NCBI RefSeq assembly: GCF_000021305.1
Contig: NC_011772.1
Span: forward strand, 639,501-703,500
Source: Bacillus cereus G9842
GTDB lineage: Bacteria > Bacillota > Bacilli > Bacillales > Bacillaceae_G
Length of the DNA: 64,000 nt
Direction of reading: 5' to 3'
Shown: positions 36,640-45,504 of the stretch, piece by piece
Numbering within the stretch: the stretch's first letter is position 1
How the letters are laid out: each line of letters starts with the position of its first letter
Made by a program: the position numbers and the translations under genes
The notes under the pieces: model-generated
What the model was told of the DNA's origin: nothing
Databases searched by the model: none
The model's input: the letters and a program-made list of their open reading frames with translations, nothing else

Positions 36640-37914
36640 ATGAACTATTTTAAGCGAATCAGCTGTCTAGTATTAGCAGGAATTATCGGTCTTTCTAGTA
36701 CAGTCGCTGTTAAAGCAGAGTCAAACGACGAGAAACTTAACAACATGCAACAGCAATTGCAACAAAACGATGCAGAAATGCAAAAGAAAGAGCAAGAGAA
36801 GCAAGCTGTTAGTAAAGAAATTAAAGGTATTGAAAACGAACTACATAATTTAAATAATACAATTGCAAAAAATAAAGAGGATCAAGCTGCTATTCAACGT
36901 AAAATCGATGAAACACATAAGCAGATTGAACAAAAAAAGGAAGAAATTGTCGTTTTAGAGGATAAAGTCCTTGCTCGTAAAGACATTATGAGAAAACGTA
37001 TGGTTTCTGTTCAAAACAGTTCAAATACAAGTTTAGTAGTAGAAGTTGTAGTAGAGTCAAAAAACTTTGCAGACTTCTTACAACGTATGAACGCAGTTTC
37101 TACTATTCTAGAAGCTGATAAAGAAATTTTACGTCTACAAGAACAAGATCTTCGTCAAATTGAAGAAGATAAGAAAACAATTGACGAAAAAGAAGCATCT
37201 TTAGTAGTAGACAAACAAAAATTAGCAAAAGCGCAAGCTGAACTGCAAGATAACTTGAAAAAACGTCAAGATAACTTACAAACAGTTCAAGCTAAATATA
37301 ATGAGGTTGCAAGTCAGCTTAATTTAGCAGCGGAAGAGAAAGCTAAAATTGAATCAAATATGAAGGCAGTACAAGAAACAATTGCTCGTGAACAAGAAGC
37401 AGCAAGAATCGCAGCGGAAGAGCGTGCAAAAGCAGAAGCGGCTGCAAAGGCTGAGCAAGAAGCTTTAGCGAAAGCACAAGCAGAAATTGCTGAAAAGCAA
37501 AAGCAAGAAAAAGCTAGTAAACCGGCAGAACCAGTTGCTAATAATAATTCGAAGGTAGAACCTGCACAACCTTCTAAGCCAACTGCTGGTGGGAAAGAAA
37601 TTTATGTAGAAGCTACAGCTTATACAGCTGATCCAGCGGAAAATGGTTATGCGTCAGGTCAACAAGTATTTTCTGCATGGGGACCAGGTGGTAAAGGTTA
37701 TAATCTAACTGCAAACCCAGGAATGAAATTAATTGCTGTAGATCCAAGTGTTATTCCATTAGGCAAAACTGTAAATGTTGAAGGTTATGGAGTCGCAATT
37801 GCAGCAGATACTGGTGGAGCGATTAAAGGTAACAGAATTGATGTGTTAATGCCTGATAAAGGGTCTTCTAGTCAATGGGGAAGAAAAATCGTTAAAGTTA
37901 CAATTTTAAACTAA
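36640..37914 (+). CDS. Secreted coiled-coil protein with C-terminal 3D domain
   Basis: 424 residues. A signal peptide (about 1-27, ending AVKAES) is followed by a long coiled coil at about 30-290, similar to the N-terminus of CwlO/PcsB-type proteins. A Pro-rich linker and a 3D domain (about 325-424) come next. The three conserved Asp are in YTADPAENG, AVDPSVIPLGKTV and AADTGGAIKGNRIDV. The 3D fold is a double-psi barrel related to lytic transglycosylases such as MltA, so cleavage of peptidoglycan is plausible. A WalR box upstream supports a role in wall growth, as for B. subtilis YocH. Confidence 0.88.
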   Translation: MNYFKRISCLVLAGIIGLSSTVAVKAESNDEKLNNMQQQLQQNDAEMQKKEQEKQAVSKEIKGIENELHNLNNTIAKNKEDQAAIQRKIDETHKQIEQKKEEIVVLEDKVLARKDIMRKRMVSVQNSSNTSLVVEVVVESKNFADFLQRMNAVSTILEADKEILRLQEQDLRQIEEDKKTIDEKEASLVVDKQKLAKAQAELQDNLKKRQDNLQTVQAKYNEVASQLNLAAEEKAKIESNMKAVQETIAREQEAARIAAEERAKAEAAAKAEQEALAKAQAEIAEKQKQEKASKPAEPVANNNSKVEPAQPSKPTAGGKEIYVEATAYTADPAENGYASGQQVFSAWGPGGKGYNLTANPGMKLIAVDPSVIPLGKTVNVEGYGVAIAADTGGAIKGNRIDVLMPDKGSSSQWGRKIVKVTILN

Positions 37915-37919
37915 AACGT

Positions 37920-37956
37920 AATCCAACTTTACAATACGTAGAGTTGGATTTTTTAC
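37920..37956 (+). terminator. Terminator after the 3D-domain protein gene
   Basis: AATCCAACTTTAC / GTAGAGTTGGATT stem and T-run. Confidence 0.88.
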
Positions 37957-38025
37957 AATATTAATGTTAAGTTAAGTTTACATTTTGTTAAGGATAGCAT
38001 ACAATAATGGTGAGAGGTGGTAAAT

Positions 38026-38244
38026 TTGACCATTTTAAACAGAGTAAAAGAATTAAGAGCTCGTTTTAATTTTTCACAAAGTGTATTAGCAGAAAAGGTT
38101 GGAGTGACGAGACAAACAGTTGCTGCAATTGAAAAAGGGGATTACGTTCCTTCATTGTTACTAGCATTGATGATTTGTGATGTATTCCAGTTAAAGATGG
38201 AAGACGTGTTTGTTTTAAATAAGGAGGGGGAAGAGGATGAGTAG
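38026..38244 (+). CDS. XRE-family small transcriptional regulator
   Basis: 72 residues, essentially one Cro/CI-type helix-turn-helix (FSQSVLAEKVGVTRQTVAAIEKGDYVPSLLLAL). TTG 38026 is chosen since GAGAGGTGG (38012-38020) lies 5 bases upstream; the in-frame GTG at 38017 is inside that site. It overlaps the following membrane-protein gene by 8 bases. Such pairs usually regulate their own transcription; the target is unknown. A similar pair occurs at 50398-51031. Confidence 0.85.
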   Translation: MTILNRVKELRARFNFSQSVLAEKVGVTRQTVAAIEKGDYVPSLLLALMICDVFQLKMEDVFVLNKEGEEDE

Positions 38245-38710
38245 AATTGGTTTTTCTTATATTATAAATGTACTCTATACTGCACTAGCATGCTGGACAT
38301 TTGTTGAATTTTATAGTGTTATTACAGAGTTAGCAGACATATTTAAAAACGAGAAATTCCCGTTTGAAGTAGCGGTTAATGGAGTACCATTTATTTTATT
38401 ATTTATTGGAGCTATTATAGTTACAATTTTTTATAGAATTCAAAAGAAAAAATATAAGAATTTATCTTTTTGGATGTATCCATTATTATTTCCACTAGAA
38501 GATGAACGTGAAAAAGCGATTACGGATAAAGCTTGTCGAACAACATTTGTATCGTTATGGTTTGTGTTACCTTGTGCAGTTGGATTTTTAACTTTTTCGC
38601 CTATTATTAATGAATATCTTCCTGGATACCCATTATATATTCTATTTTCTATTTTCTTTATTCAAATGACAGTATTTCACGTATCATTATACAGAAATAA
38701 ATTAGCTTAA
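38237..38710 (+). CDS. Integral membrane protein paired with an XRE regulator
   Basis: 157 residues with four likely membrane segments (about 8-28, 48-68, 98-118, 130-150) and a conserved-looking cytoplasmic loop YPLLFPLEDEREKAITDKACR. The ATG overlaps the end of the regulator gene, implying translational coupling. The loop sequence E-D-E-R-E is reminiscent of the DUF2178/DUF3796 kind of membrane proteins found next to small XRE regulators, but I am not certain of the family. Confidence 0.75.
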   Translation: MSRIGFSYIINVLYTALACWTFVEFYSVITELADIFKNEKFPFEVAVNGVPFILLFIGAIIVTIFYRIQKKKYKNLSFWMYPLLFPLEDEREKAITDKACRTTFVSLWFVLPCAVGFLTFSPIINEYLPGYPLYILFSIFFIQMTVFHVSLYRNKLA

Positions 38711-38748
38711 AAAGAAACCTTCTTGCACCGGCAAGAAGGTTTCTTTTC
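38708..38748 (+). terminator. Terminator of the XRE/membrane-protein pair
   Basis: AAAAGAAACCTTCTTGC / GCAAGAAGGTTTCTTTT around a 4-base loop. Confidence 0.92.
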
Positions 38749-38826
38749 AGCTAATACTTGTACATATGGCGATATTATTTTATCATTTTATATAGAGTAA
38801 GATTTTGTAAGGGAAAGGAATTGTAT

Positions 38827-39459
38827 ATGAATAAGCAAAGAATTTATAGTATAGTAGCAATCCTGCTATTTGTTGTAGGTGGGGTGTTAATTGGAAAGCC
38901 ATTTTATGATGGATATCAGGCTGAAAAGAAACAGACTGAAAATGTGCAGGCTGTTCAAAAGATGGATTATGAAAAGCATGAGACGGAATTTGTAGATGCT
39001 TCCAAAATTAATCAACCAGACTTGACGGAAGTAGCGAATGCATCATTAGATAAGAAACAAGTAATTGGTCGTATTTCGATTCCAAGTGTTTCAGTAGAAC
39101 TGCCTGTTTTGAAAGCTTCTACTGAAAAAAACTTATTAACAGGTGCAGCGACAGTAAAAGAGAATCAAGTTATGGGAAAAGGAAATTACGCACTAGCAGG
39201 ACATAACATGTCTAAAAAAGGTGTTTTATTTAGTGATATAGCTTCTTTGAAAAAAGGCGATAAAATTTATTTGTATGACAATGAAAATGAATATGAGTAT
39301 GCGGTTACTGGTGTATCTGAAGTAACTCCTGATAAGTGGGAAGTTGTGGAGGATCATGGGAAAGATGAGATAACGCTTATTACATGTGTATCTGTAAAGG
39401 ATAATTCTAAGCGTTATGTTGTTGCTGGTGATTTAGTAGGAACGAAGGCGAAGAAGTAA
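38827..39459 (+). CDS. srtA: Sortase A
   Basis: 210 residues with an N-terminal membrane anchor (about 7-27). It cleaves LPXTG-type sorting signals and links surface proteins to the cell wall. His126 (ALAGHNMS), Cys187 (LITCVSV) and Arg196 (SKRYVV) form the catalytic triad, and their numbers agree with those I recall for B. anthracis SrtA. ATG 38827 follows GGGAAAGGAA by 6 bases; the upstream in-frame ATG at 38758 has no ribosome binding site. None of the neighbouring proteins carries an LPXTG signal, so substrates are encoded elsewhere. Confidence 0.95.
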   Translation: MNKQRIYSIVAILLFVVGGVLIGKPFYDGYQAEKKQTENVQAVQKMDYEKHETEFVDASKINQPDLTEVANASLDKKQVIGRISIPSVSVELPVLKASTEKNLLTGAATVKENQVMGKGNYALAGHNMSKKGVLFSDIASLKKGDKIYLYDNENEYEYAVTGVSEVTPDKWEVVEDHGKDEITLITCVSVKDNSKRYVVAGDLVGTKAKK

Positions 39460-39502
39460 AAAAGAAGGTGAACTCTTTAAAGAGTTCACCTTCTTTTTTA
39501 CT
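39458..39502 (+). terminator. Terminator after srtA
   Basis: AAAAAGAAGGTGAACTCTTT / AAAGAGTTCACCTTCTTTTT, perfect 20-bp arms with no more than a minimal loop. Confidence 0.92.
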
Positions 39503-39598
39503 AATGTTGAGAAAAAATAGAATGTTTTGGTTTGTATTTAAGTATTCTTCTATTTATGTATAATAAAGTTATAATTCTATATTTTGGGAGGAACAAGA

Positions 39599-40636
39599 GT
39601 GAGACAACAGGTGAAGAAACTTCTTTTAACAACGAGTATAGCGTTATTGGTAGCTCCAATTTCAGCTTATGCGCATCCAGGGCGTACAGATGCTAATGGC
39701 GGACATACGTGTCGTACAAATTGTGAGAAATGGGGATTACAGTACGGGGAATATCATTATCACAATAAACCAGCTTCTAGTAGTGGTGCAACGAGCCCAG
39801 CTCCTAGCCAGAATAATAATAGTGCTGTAGAAGCTGAGAGACAAGCAGAAGCACAGCGTAAAGCTGAAGAAGAGAGACAACGTGTAGCCGAAGAACAAAG
39901 AAAAGCTGAAGAGGCACGTAAGCAAGAGGAAGCGCAGCGCCAAGCTGATATGGAAAAAGGTCAACTTGAAGGTCAAAAGAATGGAGAAACTGATTTTAAA
40001 GCAGGAAAAAATGATGCAGAAGTGCATGTAGCTGGAAAATCTGATGCATATAAACAAGCGTTTAAAGCGACTTATGCAGCCGCATGGTCTTTAGAAGAGC
40101 AGAAGAAAACGCATTTTGAAAAAGGAAAAGAACAAGGTTTAGCACAAGAGACGATGGACGATAGTCAAGTTGCTCCAGAGTTTAAGGTAAACTTTGTAGA
40201 CGGGTTCAAAGTAGGGAATAAAGAAAGAACAGAAAAAATTGAAAAAGAACAAGCTGAATTAGGAGAAAAGACAGGGAAAGAACTAGCTGAAAAGAATCCT
40301 GGAAATAGAGAGAAAGAAGTATACGTGAAGGCATATGAAACAGCGTATGAAAAAGGCTATAAGTCTACAAAAAAGGCAGTAGAAAAGGCTGGCTATAAGT
40401 ATGCATTTGAAAACTATAATTTAAAAGTTCCTGCTAAGTATGAAAGAAATGAATTGTTAAAGAAATGGTTTACTGAAGGGTTTAAATTGAATAAAAAAGC
40501 AGCAGAAATTCGAGAAGAAGGGTATAAAAAGGGAGACAGCTGGTTCTCATTCTTCTATAAGAGTTTCGTACCAAGTGAATATAAAGAACATAAAGAGCTG
40601 TACGAACAAGCAATAGAAAAAGGTAAAACGGCATAA
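39599..40636 (+). CDS. Secreted YHYH-domain protein with periodic helical repeats
   Basis: 345 residues. A signal peptide (about 1-26, ending ISAYA) leads to a short Cys/His-rich module HPGRTDANGGHTC with GEYHYHN, the YHYH domain seen in many secreted Gram-positive proteins. A Glu/Lys/Gln-rich coiled coil (about 85-125) follows. The last 220 residues contain several segments with F/Y-x-x-G-x-x-x-G spacing (for example FEKGKEQG, FVDGFKVG, YEKGYKS, FTEGFKL, REEGYKKG). No sorting signal is present. GTG 39599 follows GGGAGGA. The function is unknown. Confidence 0.8.
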   Translation: MRQQVKKLLLTTSIALLVAPISAYAHPGRTDANGGHTCRTNCEKWGLQYGEYHYHNKPASSSGATSPAPSQNNNSAVEAERQAEAQRKAEEERQRVAEEQRKAEEARKQEEAQRQADMEKGQLEGQKNGETDFKAGKNDAEVHVAGKSDAYKQAFKATYAAAWSLEEQKKTHFEKGKEQGLAQETMDDSQVAPEFKVNFVDGFKVGNKERTEKIEKEQAELGEKTGKELAEKNPGNREKEVYVKAYETAYEKGYKSTKKAVEKAGYKYAFENYNLKVPAKYERNELLKKWFTEGFKLNKKAAEIREEGYKKGDSWFSFFYKSFVPSEYKEHKELYEQAIEKGKTA

Positions 40637-40669
40637 AAAAAGATGAGGAGAAATTCCTCATCTTTTTTA
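40633..40669. terminator. Bidirectional terminator between YHYH and POT genes
   Basis: AAAAAAAGATGAGGA / TCCTCATCTTTTTT arms; overlaps the POT gene stop codon. Confidence 0.88.
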
Positions 40670-42052
40670 ATCCATCCATTTCACTAATTTCTTAGAAATT
40701 AATAATAAAACACAACCTAATACAATTGCCACAGCGCCAATAACCGTGAATACTTCAGCGTATCCAAGTGAGGTTGTGAAGCTTGCAAGTTGTCCGCCTA
40801 AAATGTTGGCGATACCTGAACTTGCTAGCCATACACCCATTAGTAAAGATGCTAATTTTACCGGAGCAAGCGCACTAACCATTGATAGTCCGACAGGTGA
40901 TAAGAATAGCTCACCTAACGTATGGAAAAGATACGTAAAGACGATAAATAGTAAGTTTGCTTTTTCTGTAATGTTATGTTCATCACTACCTGTTTTTAAT
41001 GTAGCGATAACGAGAATGATATAACCGATACCAAGCAAGATCATACCAAGTCCCATTTTAGTTGGGATTTTTAAATCACCGCGCTTGCGAGTTGCAAGTT
41101 TTGCCCATAATGCAGAAATGACTGGAGCAAGTAAAATAATAAATAATGGATTGACCGATTGGAACCAAGATGTTGGAACTTCCCATCCGAACACAGAGCG
41201 GTCTACAAATTTGTTTGTATATAATGTTAACGAGCTACCAGCTTGTTCAAAGCCAGCCCAGAAGAAGACAACGAAGCATGTTAAAATGACGATAACTGCG
41301 GTACGTTGTTTTTCTTTTTTTGTTAACGGTGTATCTCCTACTGATGGTTGTCCATCTGTTGTTTGTAAATCGCGAGTTGGTTTTTTACCGATATCACCAA
41401 GGAAGCGATTTGATAATGTTGTAAATAAAATTTGTCCAATAATCATTCCGATTGAAGCGGCTAAGAAACCGTAACGGAATCCGTAATGTACAACGCCATC
41501 AACTGTTGTTTTGAATAAATTTTCTGATAAAAACCCGCAAACGAGTGGAGCTAAAAATGACCCGACGTTAATACCCATATAGAAAATGGTAAATGCACTA
41601 TCACGTTTTGGATCGTTCTCTTCGTATAATTCTCCAACCAGTGTAGAGATGTTCGGTTTGAAGAATCCGTTACCGATAATAATAAGCGCTAATCCGAGGT
41701 ATAGGCCTAATTGGTTTTGCAAGGCAAATAGTGTAAGGTTACCGATTGCCATTGTTATACCACCAATTGTGATTGCTTTTCGTCTACCTAGAAAACGGTC
41801 TGTTAAGTATCCACCAATCATTGGTGTGAAATAACAGGCTCCAGTATAAAATCCGTAAATAGAGAGTGCCCATGCGGGACTAAACCCAAGACCACCGCTT
41901 ACTAAAGCTGTCGTTAAATATAATGTTAATAATCCTCGTAATCCATAGTAACTAAATCTTTCCCACATTTCTGTAAAGAAGAGTAAGTATAAACCTGGAG
42001 GATGTTTCTTTTTTCTTTGTTGTTCTCTTTCTAGTTGTATCGCTGATTCCAT
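40667..42052 (-). CDS. Proton-coupled di-/tripeptide transporter (POT/PTR family)
   Basis: 461 residues, about 14 segments. The proton-coupling motif of the family is intact (EMWERFSYYGLRGLL, E-x-x-E-R-F-x-Y-Y-G), as is the PTR2 signature FYMGINVGSFLAPLVCGFL. It imports small peptides, like DtpT of lactic acid bacteria. ATG 42052 is chosen because CAGGAGG lies 8 bases upstream; the in-frame ATG farther up is before this site. Confidence 0.93.
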   Translation of the reverse strand: MESAIQLEREQQRKKKHPPGLYLLFFTEMWERFSYYGLRGLLTLYLTTALVSGGLGFSPAWALSIYGFYTGACYFTPMIGGYLTDRFLGRRKAITIGGITMAIGNLTLFALQNQLGLYLGLALIIIGNGFFKPNISTLVGELYEENDPKRDSAFTIFYMGINVGSFLAPLVCGFLSENLFKTTVDGVVHYGFRYGFLAASIGMIIGQILFTTLSNRFLGDIGKKPTRDLQTTDGQPSVGDTPLTKKEKQRTAVIVILTCFVVFFWAGFEQAGSSLTLYTNKFVDRSVFGWEVPTSWFQSVNPLFIILLAPVISALWAKLATRKRGDLKIPTKMGLGMILLGIGYIILVIATLKTGSDEHNITEKANLLFIVFTYLFHTLGELFLSPVGLSMVSALAPVKLASLLMGVWLASSGIANILGGQLASFTTSLGYAEVFTVIGAVAIVLGCVLLLISKKLVKWMD

Positions 42053-42305
42053 GTTATTTTCCTCCTGACACAAACAAAAACAAAGTTAATAATTTTGTAC
42101 ATTTAATATTTTACTTTATTAACTATTATAAGTCAATAAAGGTTGATTTTTCAGAAGAGATTGGAAAAAGGGAATAGCTATAGAAGGGGTGTTTCTTTTG
42201 TGATAGACTATGGACTATGTTTTCTTTGTAAGGAAGCGGGTTATTGTACTTTTTTTATATGTGGAATTGATTTCATAAAAGATGAAATTAAAGAAGGAGA
42301 AAGAA

Positions 42306-43607
42306 ATGAAATTGTTACAGAAAAAAGAAATTTTACTTATTAGTCTTATGTTATTCTCGATGTTCTTTGGAGCAGGGAATCTTATATTCCCACCTTTTCT
42401 TGGATATGAAGCAGGAGAACATGTGTGGATTTCGTTAGTAGGATTTATTATATCAGCAACAGGTCTTCCTATATTAGGTGTTATTTCTATTGCAAAAGCA
42501 GGAAGTTTTCAAACGTTAGCGGGTAGAGTTCATTCTTCATTTGCAATTATTTTTCCATGTATCGTGTATGTATTTATTGGACCTGGGCTTGGTATACCAC
42601 GTGCGGGAAGTTTAGCCTTTGAAATGGGGCCAGGTCAGTTATTCCCTGAAGCAGGAAGCGGAGTATTATTGTTTTACACAGTTATTTTCTTTAGTATTGT
42701 TTACTGGTTAAGTTTATCACCATCTAAACTAATGGGGTTGTTTGGAAAAGTCTTGACGCCGTTATTATTATGTATGATTGCACTTATTTTTATAAAGAGT
42801 ATGTTTACAACAGTAGGAGATATGAAAGAACCAATAGGGAACTATGGCCAAGCTCCTATGTTTCAAGGGTTTTTAGATGGATATTTAACAATGGATGCGT
42901 TAGCTGCTTTAATCTTTGGAATTGTTATTGCAAATGCATTACGTGCAAAGGGTATTGAAGATGATAAAGGTTTAGCGAAATATATGAGTATTGCTGGAAT
43001 CGGGGCAGGACTATTATTATCGATTATTTATGTCATCCTTGGATATGTGGGGGCAATTAGTGGCTCATTAGGAACATTTGATAACGGTGCCAAAGTGTTA
43101 GCACAAGTTATGACTACATTATTTGGACAGGGCGGAGTCGTTTTATTAGGTCTTATTTTTACTATCTCATGTTTATGTGTTTCAATTGGACTTGTTACGT
43201 CTTGTAGTCAATTTTTTTCGAGTGCATTTCCGAAAGTATCTTATAAAGTGTGGGCATTTATAGTAAGCGTTGTTAGTATGATCTTAGCTAATTTAGGATT
43301 AACGCAAATTTTAAAAGTATCAGTACCAATTCTTGGATTTATTTATCCAATTGCATTAACGCTTATTATTCTAGGGTTATTCCATAAGTATATTGGGAAG
43401 TATGCATACGTATATACAGTAACTGTTTGGATTGTAGCAATATTTAGTGCAATTGATATTTTAAATAAAAATGTAATGATGAATCAGTGGACGTCAGTAT
43501 TAAAATACATTCCGTTTTATACAGAAGGTGTTGGATGGATTGTTCCAGCTATTGTAGGCATGTGTCTTGGTTTCATCGTTAGCATTGCTTTAAATAAGAA
43601 TAAATGA
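42306..43607 (+). CDS. brnQ: Branched-chain amino acid transporter BrnQ
   Basis: 433 residues, about 12 segments, LIVCS family. It takes up leucine, isoleucine and valine with sodium or protons. The typical start LFSMFFGAGNLIFPPFLGYEAG and the block FIGPGLGIPRAGSLAFE are present. ATG 42306 follows AAGAAGGAGA by 6 bases; an in-frame ATG at 42282 precedes the site. The 250 bases upstream hold no clear T-box or other riboswitch, so control is not evident. Confidence 0.93.
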   Translation: MKLLQKKEILLISLMLFSMFFGAGNLIFPPFLGYEAGEHVWISLVGFIISATGLPILGVISIAKAGSFQTLAGRVHSSFAIIFPCIVYVFIGPGLGIPRAGSLAFEMGPGQLFPEAGSGVLLFYTVIFFSIVYWLSLSPSKLMGLFGKVLTPLLLCMIALIFIKSMFTTVGDMKEPIGNYGQAPMFQGFLDGYLTMDALAALIFGIVIANALRAKGIEDDKGLAKYMSIAGIGAGLLLSIIYVILGYVGAISGSLGTFDNGAKVLAQVMTTLFGQGGVVLLGLIFTISCLCVSIGLVTSCSQFFSSAFPKVSYKVWAFIVSVVSMILANLGLTQILKVSVPILGFIYPIALTLIILGLFHKYIGKYAYVYTVTVWIVAIFSAIDILNKNVMMNQWTSVLKYIPFYTEGVGWIVPAIVGMCLGFIVSIALNKNK

Positions 43608-43608
43608 G

Positions 43609-43651
43609 TAAAAAGGTGTTTTCCTATTTTGGGAAGACACCTTTCTTTTTT
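43609..43651 (+). terminator. Terminator after brnQ
   Basis: AAAGGTGTTTTCC / GGAAGACACCTTT stem, T-run. Confidence 0.88.
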
Positions 43652-43747
43652 TGGAAAAATACTATTGAAAATGAATAGACTAAGAGTATGATAAAGGTAA
43701 TTGGTAATATATAGGTTTAATGAGAGTTACGAATAAGGGGGTAGCAT

Positions 43748-45469
43748 ATGAAGAAGGATTTGGATAAGAAAATAGAAGCACTCGAAACGGCAATTGAAAC
43801 GATTCAAGAAGCACTTGCTGAATTAAAGGTGAAGCAAAGGGAAATAGAAGTAGAAAACGCTCAGCAACATGTTAGTAAGGATAAGAAAGAATATATTGAA
43901 ACGGTAATGGAGGAAAAGCCAAAAGAAGAAATAGTTAAGATAAAAGAGCCTTTGCAAGAATGTGAGGTAAAACAAGTAGATATATCTGCTTTTAAACCAG
44001 AGCCATTTAATATTATTAAGTTTTGTCAAACGTGGTTACCGCGTGTATTTGTCGGTATTATGTTGCTTGGAGTGATCTGGTTATTTAAAGCAGGGGTAGA
44101 TGCTGGTTTATTAACACCAGCAATACGAATTGTGTTTGGTATCGCATTATCTATCGGTTTGTATTATATAGGAGATATTCAAATTAAAAGAGAGCGGCAG
44201 GCGTTAGGATTAGTATTGGTTGGAGGAAGTATTTCGGGGATTGTTTTAACGACGTTTGCGGCACATTATTTGTATGCATTTATTCCGGCAAGTATCGCGT
44301 TTCTCTTTAATATTACATGGGTTATTTTAGGGATTTATTTAGCGAAAAGATATAACTCGGAATACCTTACTATCTTCGTAGCGGTAGGAGCGTTCTTCGT
44401 GCCATTCTTGTTAAATAGTACGACTCCTAATCCTTATATTTTCTTTGGATATGAGACAGTGTTAACACTTAGTTTATTATGGTATGGATTGAAAAATCGT
44501 TATAAATATTTATATATGATTTCTTACGCTGTTGCGGCCATTGTTCTTTTTGTCTTCTTTGCTGTTATGTCAATATTAGTAGAGAACTTGCAAATACAGT
44601 TAACGATTGTATATGGTTTGATTCATTTACTATTATTTTGGCATATGTTTACGGAGAGAAGTTTTATACCAGAACCGCGTTTGGCGATATTTAGTGCGAA
44701 TGCAGTGTTCTTTATACTAGCTATTTCAAAAATACCTGATTTTACAACATGGGGATTAATTATTAGTGCAATTGTGCACGCTGCTATGTTTGTGCTTGAG
44801 TATAGGAAGAATAGACATTCTACATTTACAAATCTCTTATTTGGTTTCACAATGGGAGCATTTAGTTTAGCGATTTTATACGAGTATAGTTTAGTAAATG
44901 CAGCGATCGTACTATTATTACAAGGTTTCCTTGGAATGGTTACTTCTATTAAAGGAAAACAACAGATAAAATTGTATGTTAGTGCAACGATTTACGCGAT
45001 TGGAATGATACAAACGATTTTTAGTCCGTTTGATCAATTTATTTCGGCAGGCTTTGTTGCTCATATTATTTTAATAGGAACATTCTATTATTGCATGAGA
45101 CAAGCGAAAGAAGTGTTAGCGAGTTTTGGTAAGTATGTGTACTCTATAGCGCTCTACTGGTTAATGGTCATTGTATTTATTACAATTACTAGAATTGGTG
45201 AAGTTCTTTCTACAGATGGAAGTATAATTAGCGTATCTGTATCGTTATTATGGATGATATATGCGTTATTTGCAGTTTGGTTTGGCCGTTATAGACAGAT
45301 GAATGAAATATTATATGCTGGATTAATCGTATTAGTAGTAACGGTAGGGAAGTTATTCCTACTTGACTTACCGGAGGTTTCGATGATGATTAGGGCAGTG
45401 TTATTCCTAATCGTCGGTAGTATAGGTATCGTTATTTCAAGAATGTTTTTCTCAAAAGAAGAGAAGTGA
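43748..45469 (+). CDS. DUF2339-family multi-pass membrane protein
   Basis: 573 residues. The first 60-80 residues form a Lys/Glu-rich coiled coil. About 16-18 closely spaced hydrophobic segments follow, with WLPRVFVGIMLLGVIWLFKAGVD and LGLVLVGGSISGIVLTTFAAHYLY near the beginning, as in DUF2339 proteins. No function is established for this family; envelope transport or biogenesis has been suggested by analogy only. It is monocistronic. Confidence 0.8.
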   Translation: MKKDLDKKIEALETAIETIQEALAELKVKQREIEVENAQQHVSKDKKEYIETVMEEKPKEEIVKIKEPLQECEVKQVDISAFKPEPFNIIKFCQTWLPRVFVGIMLLGVIWLFKAGVDAGLLTPAIRIVFGIALSIGLYYIGDIQIKRERQALGLVLVGGSISGIVLTTFAAHYLYAFIPASIAFLFNITWVILGIYLAKRYNSEYLTIFVAVGAFFVPFLLNSTTPNPYIFFGYETVLTLSLLWYGLKNRYKYLYMISYAVAAIVLFVFFAVMSILVENLQIQLTIVYGLIHLLLFWHMFTERSFIPEPRLAIFSANAVFFILAISKIPDFTTWGLIISAIVHAAMFVLEYRKNRHSTFTNLLFGFTMGAFSLAILYEYSLVNAAIVLLLQGFLGMVTSIKGKQQIKLYVSATIYAIGMIQTIFSPFDQFISAGFVAHIILIGTFYYCMRQAKEVLASFGKYVYSIALYWLMVIVFITITRIGEVLSTDGSIISVSVSLLWMIYALFAVWFGRYRQMNEILYAGLIVLVVTVGKLFLLDLPEVSMMIRAVLFLIVGSIGIVISRMFFSKEEK

Positions 45470-45504
45470 AAAGAAGGCAATCCATGTATGGATTGCCTTT
45501 TTCA
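45470..45504. terminator. Bidirectional terminator between convergent genes
   Basis: AAGGCAATCCAT / ATGGATTGCCTT arms with a 2-base loop and T-run; it directly abuts the stop of the minus-strand gene. Confidence 0.88.

Noticed and set aside
42053..42305. T-box or leucine-responsive leader upstream of brnQ
   Set aside because: No T-box consensus, specifier loop or terminator hairpin recognised.
42143..42343. 66-codon open frame upstream of and overlapping brnQ
   Set aside because: No ribosome binding site, Cys-rich low-complexity composition, and it overlaps the brnQ start in another frame; treated as chance.
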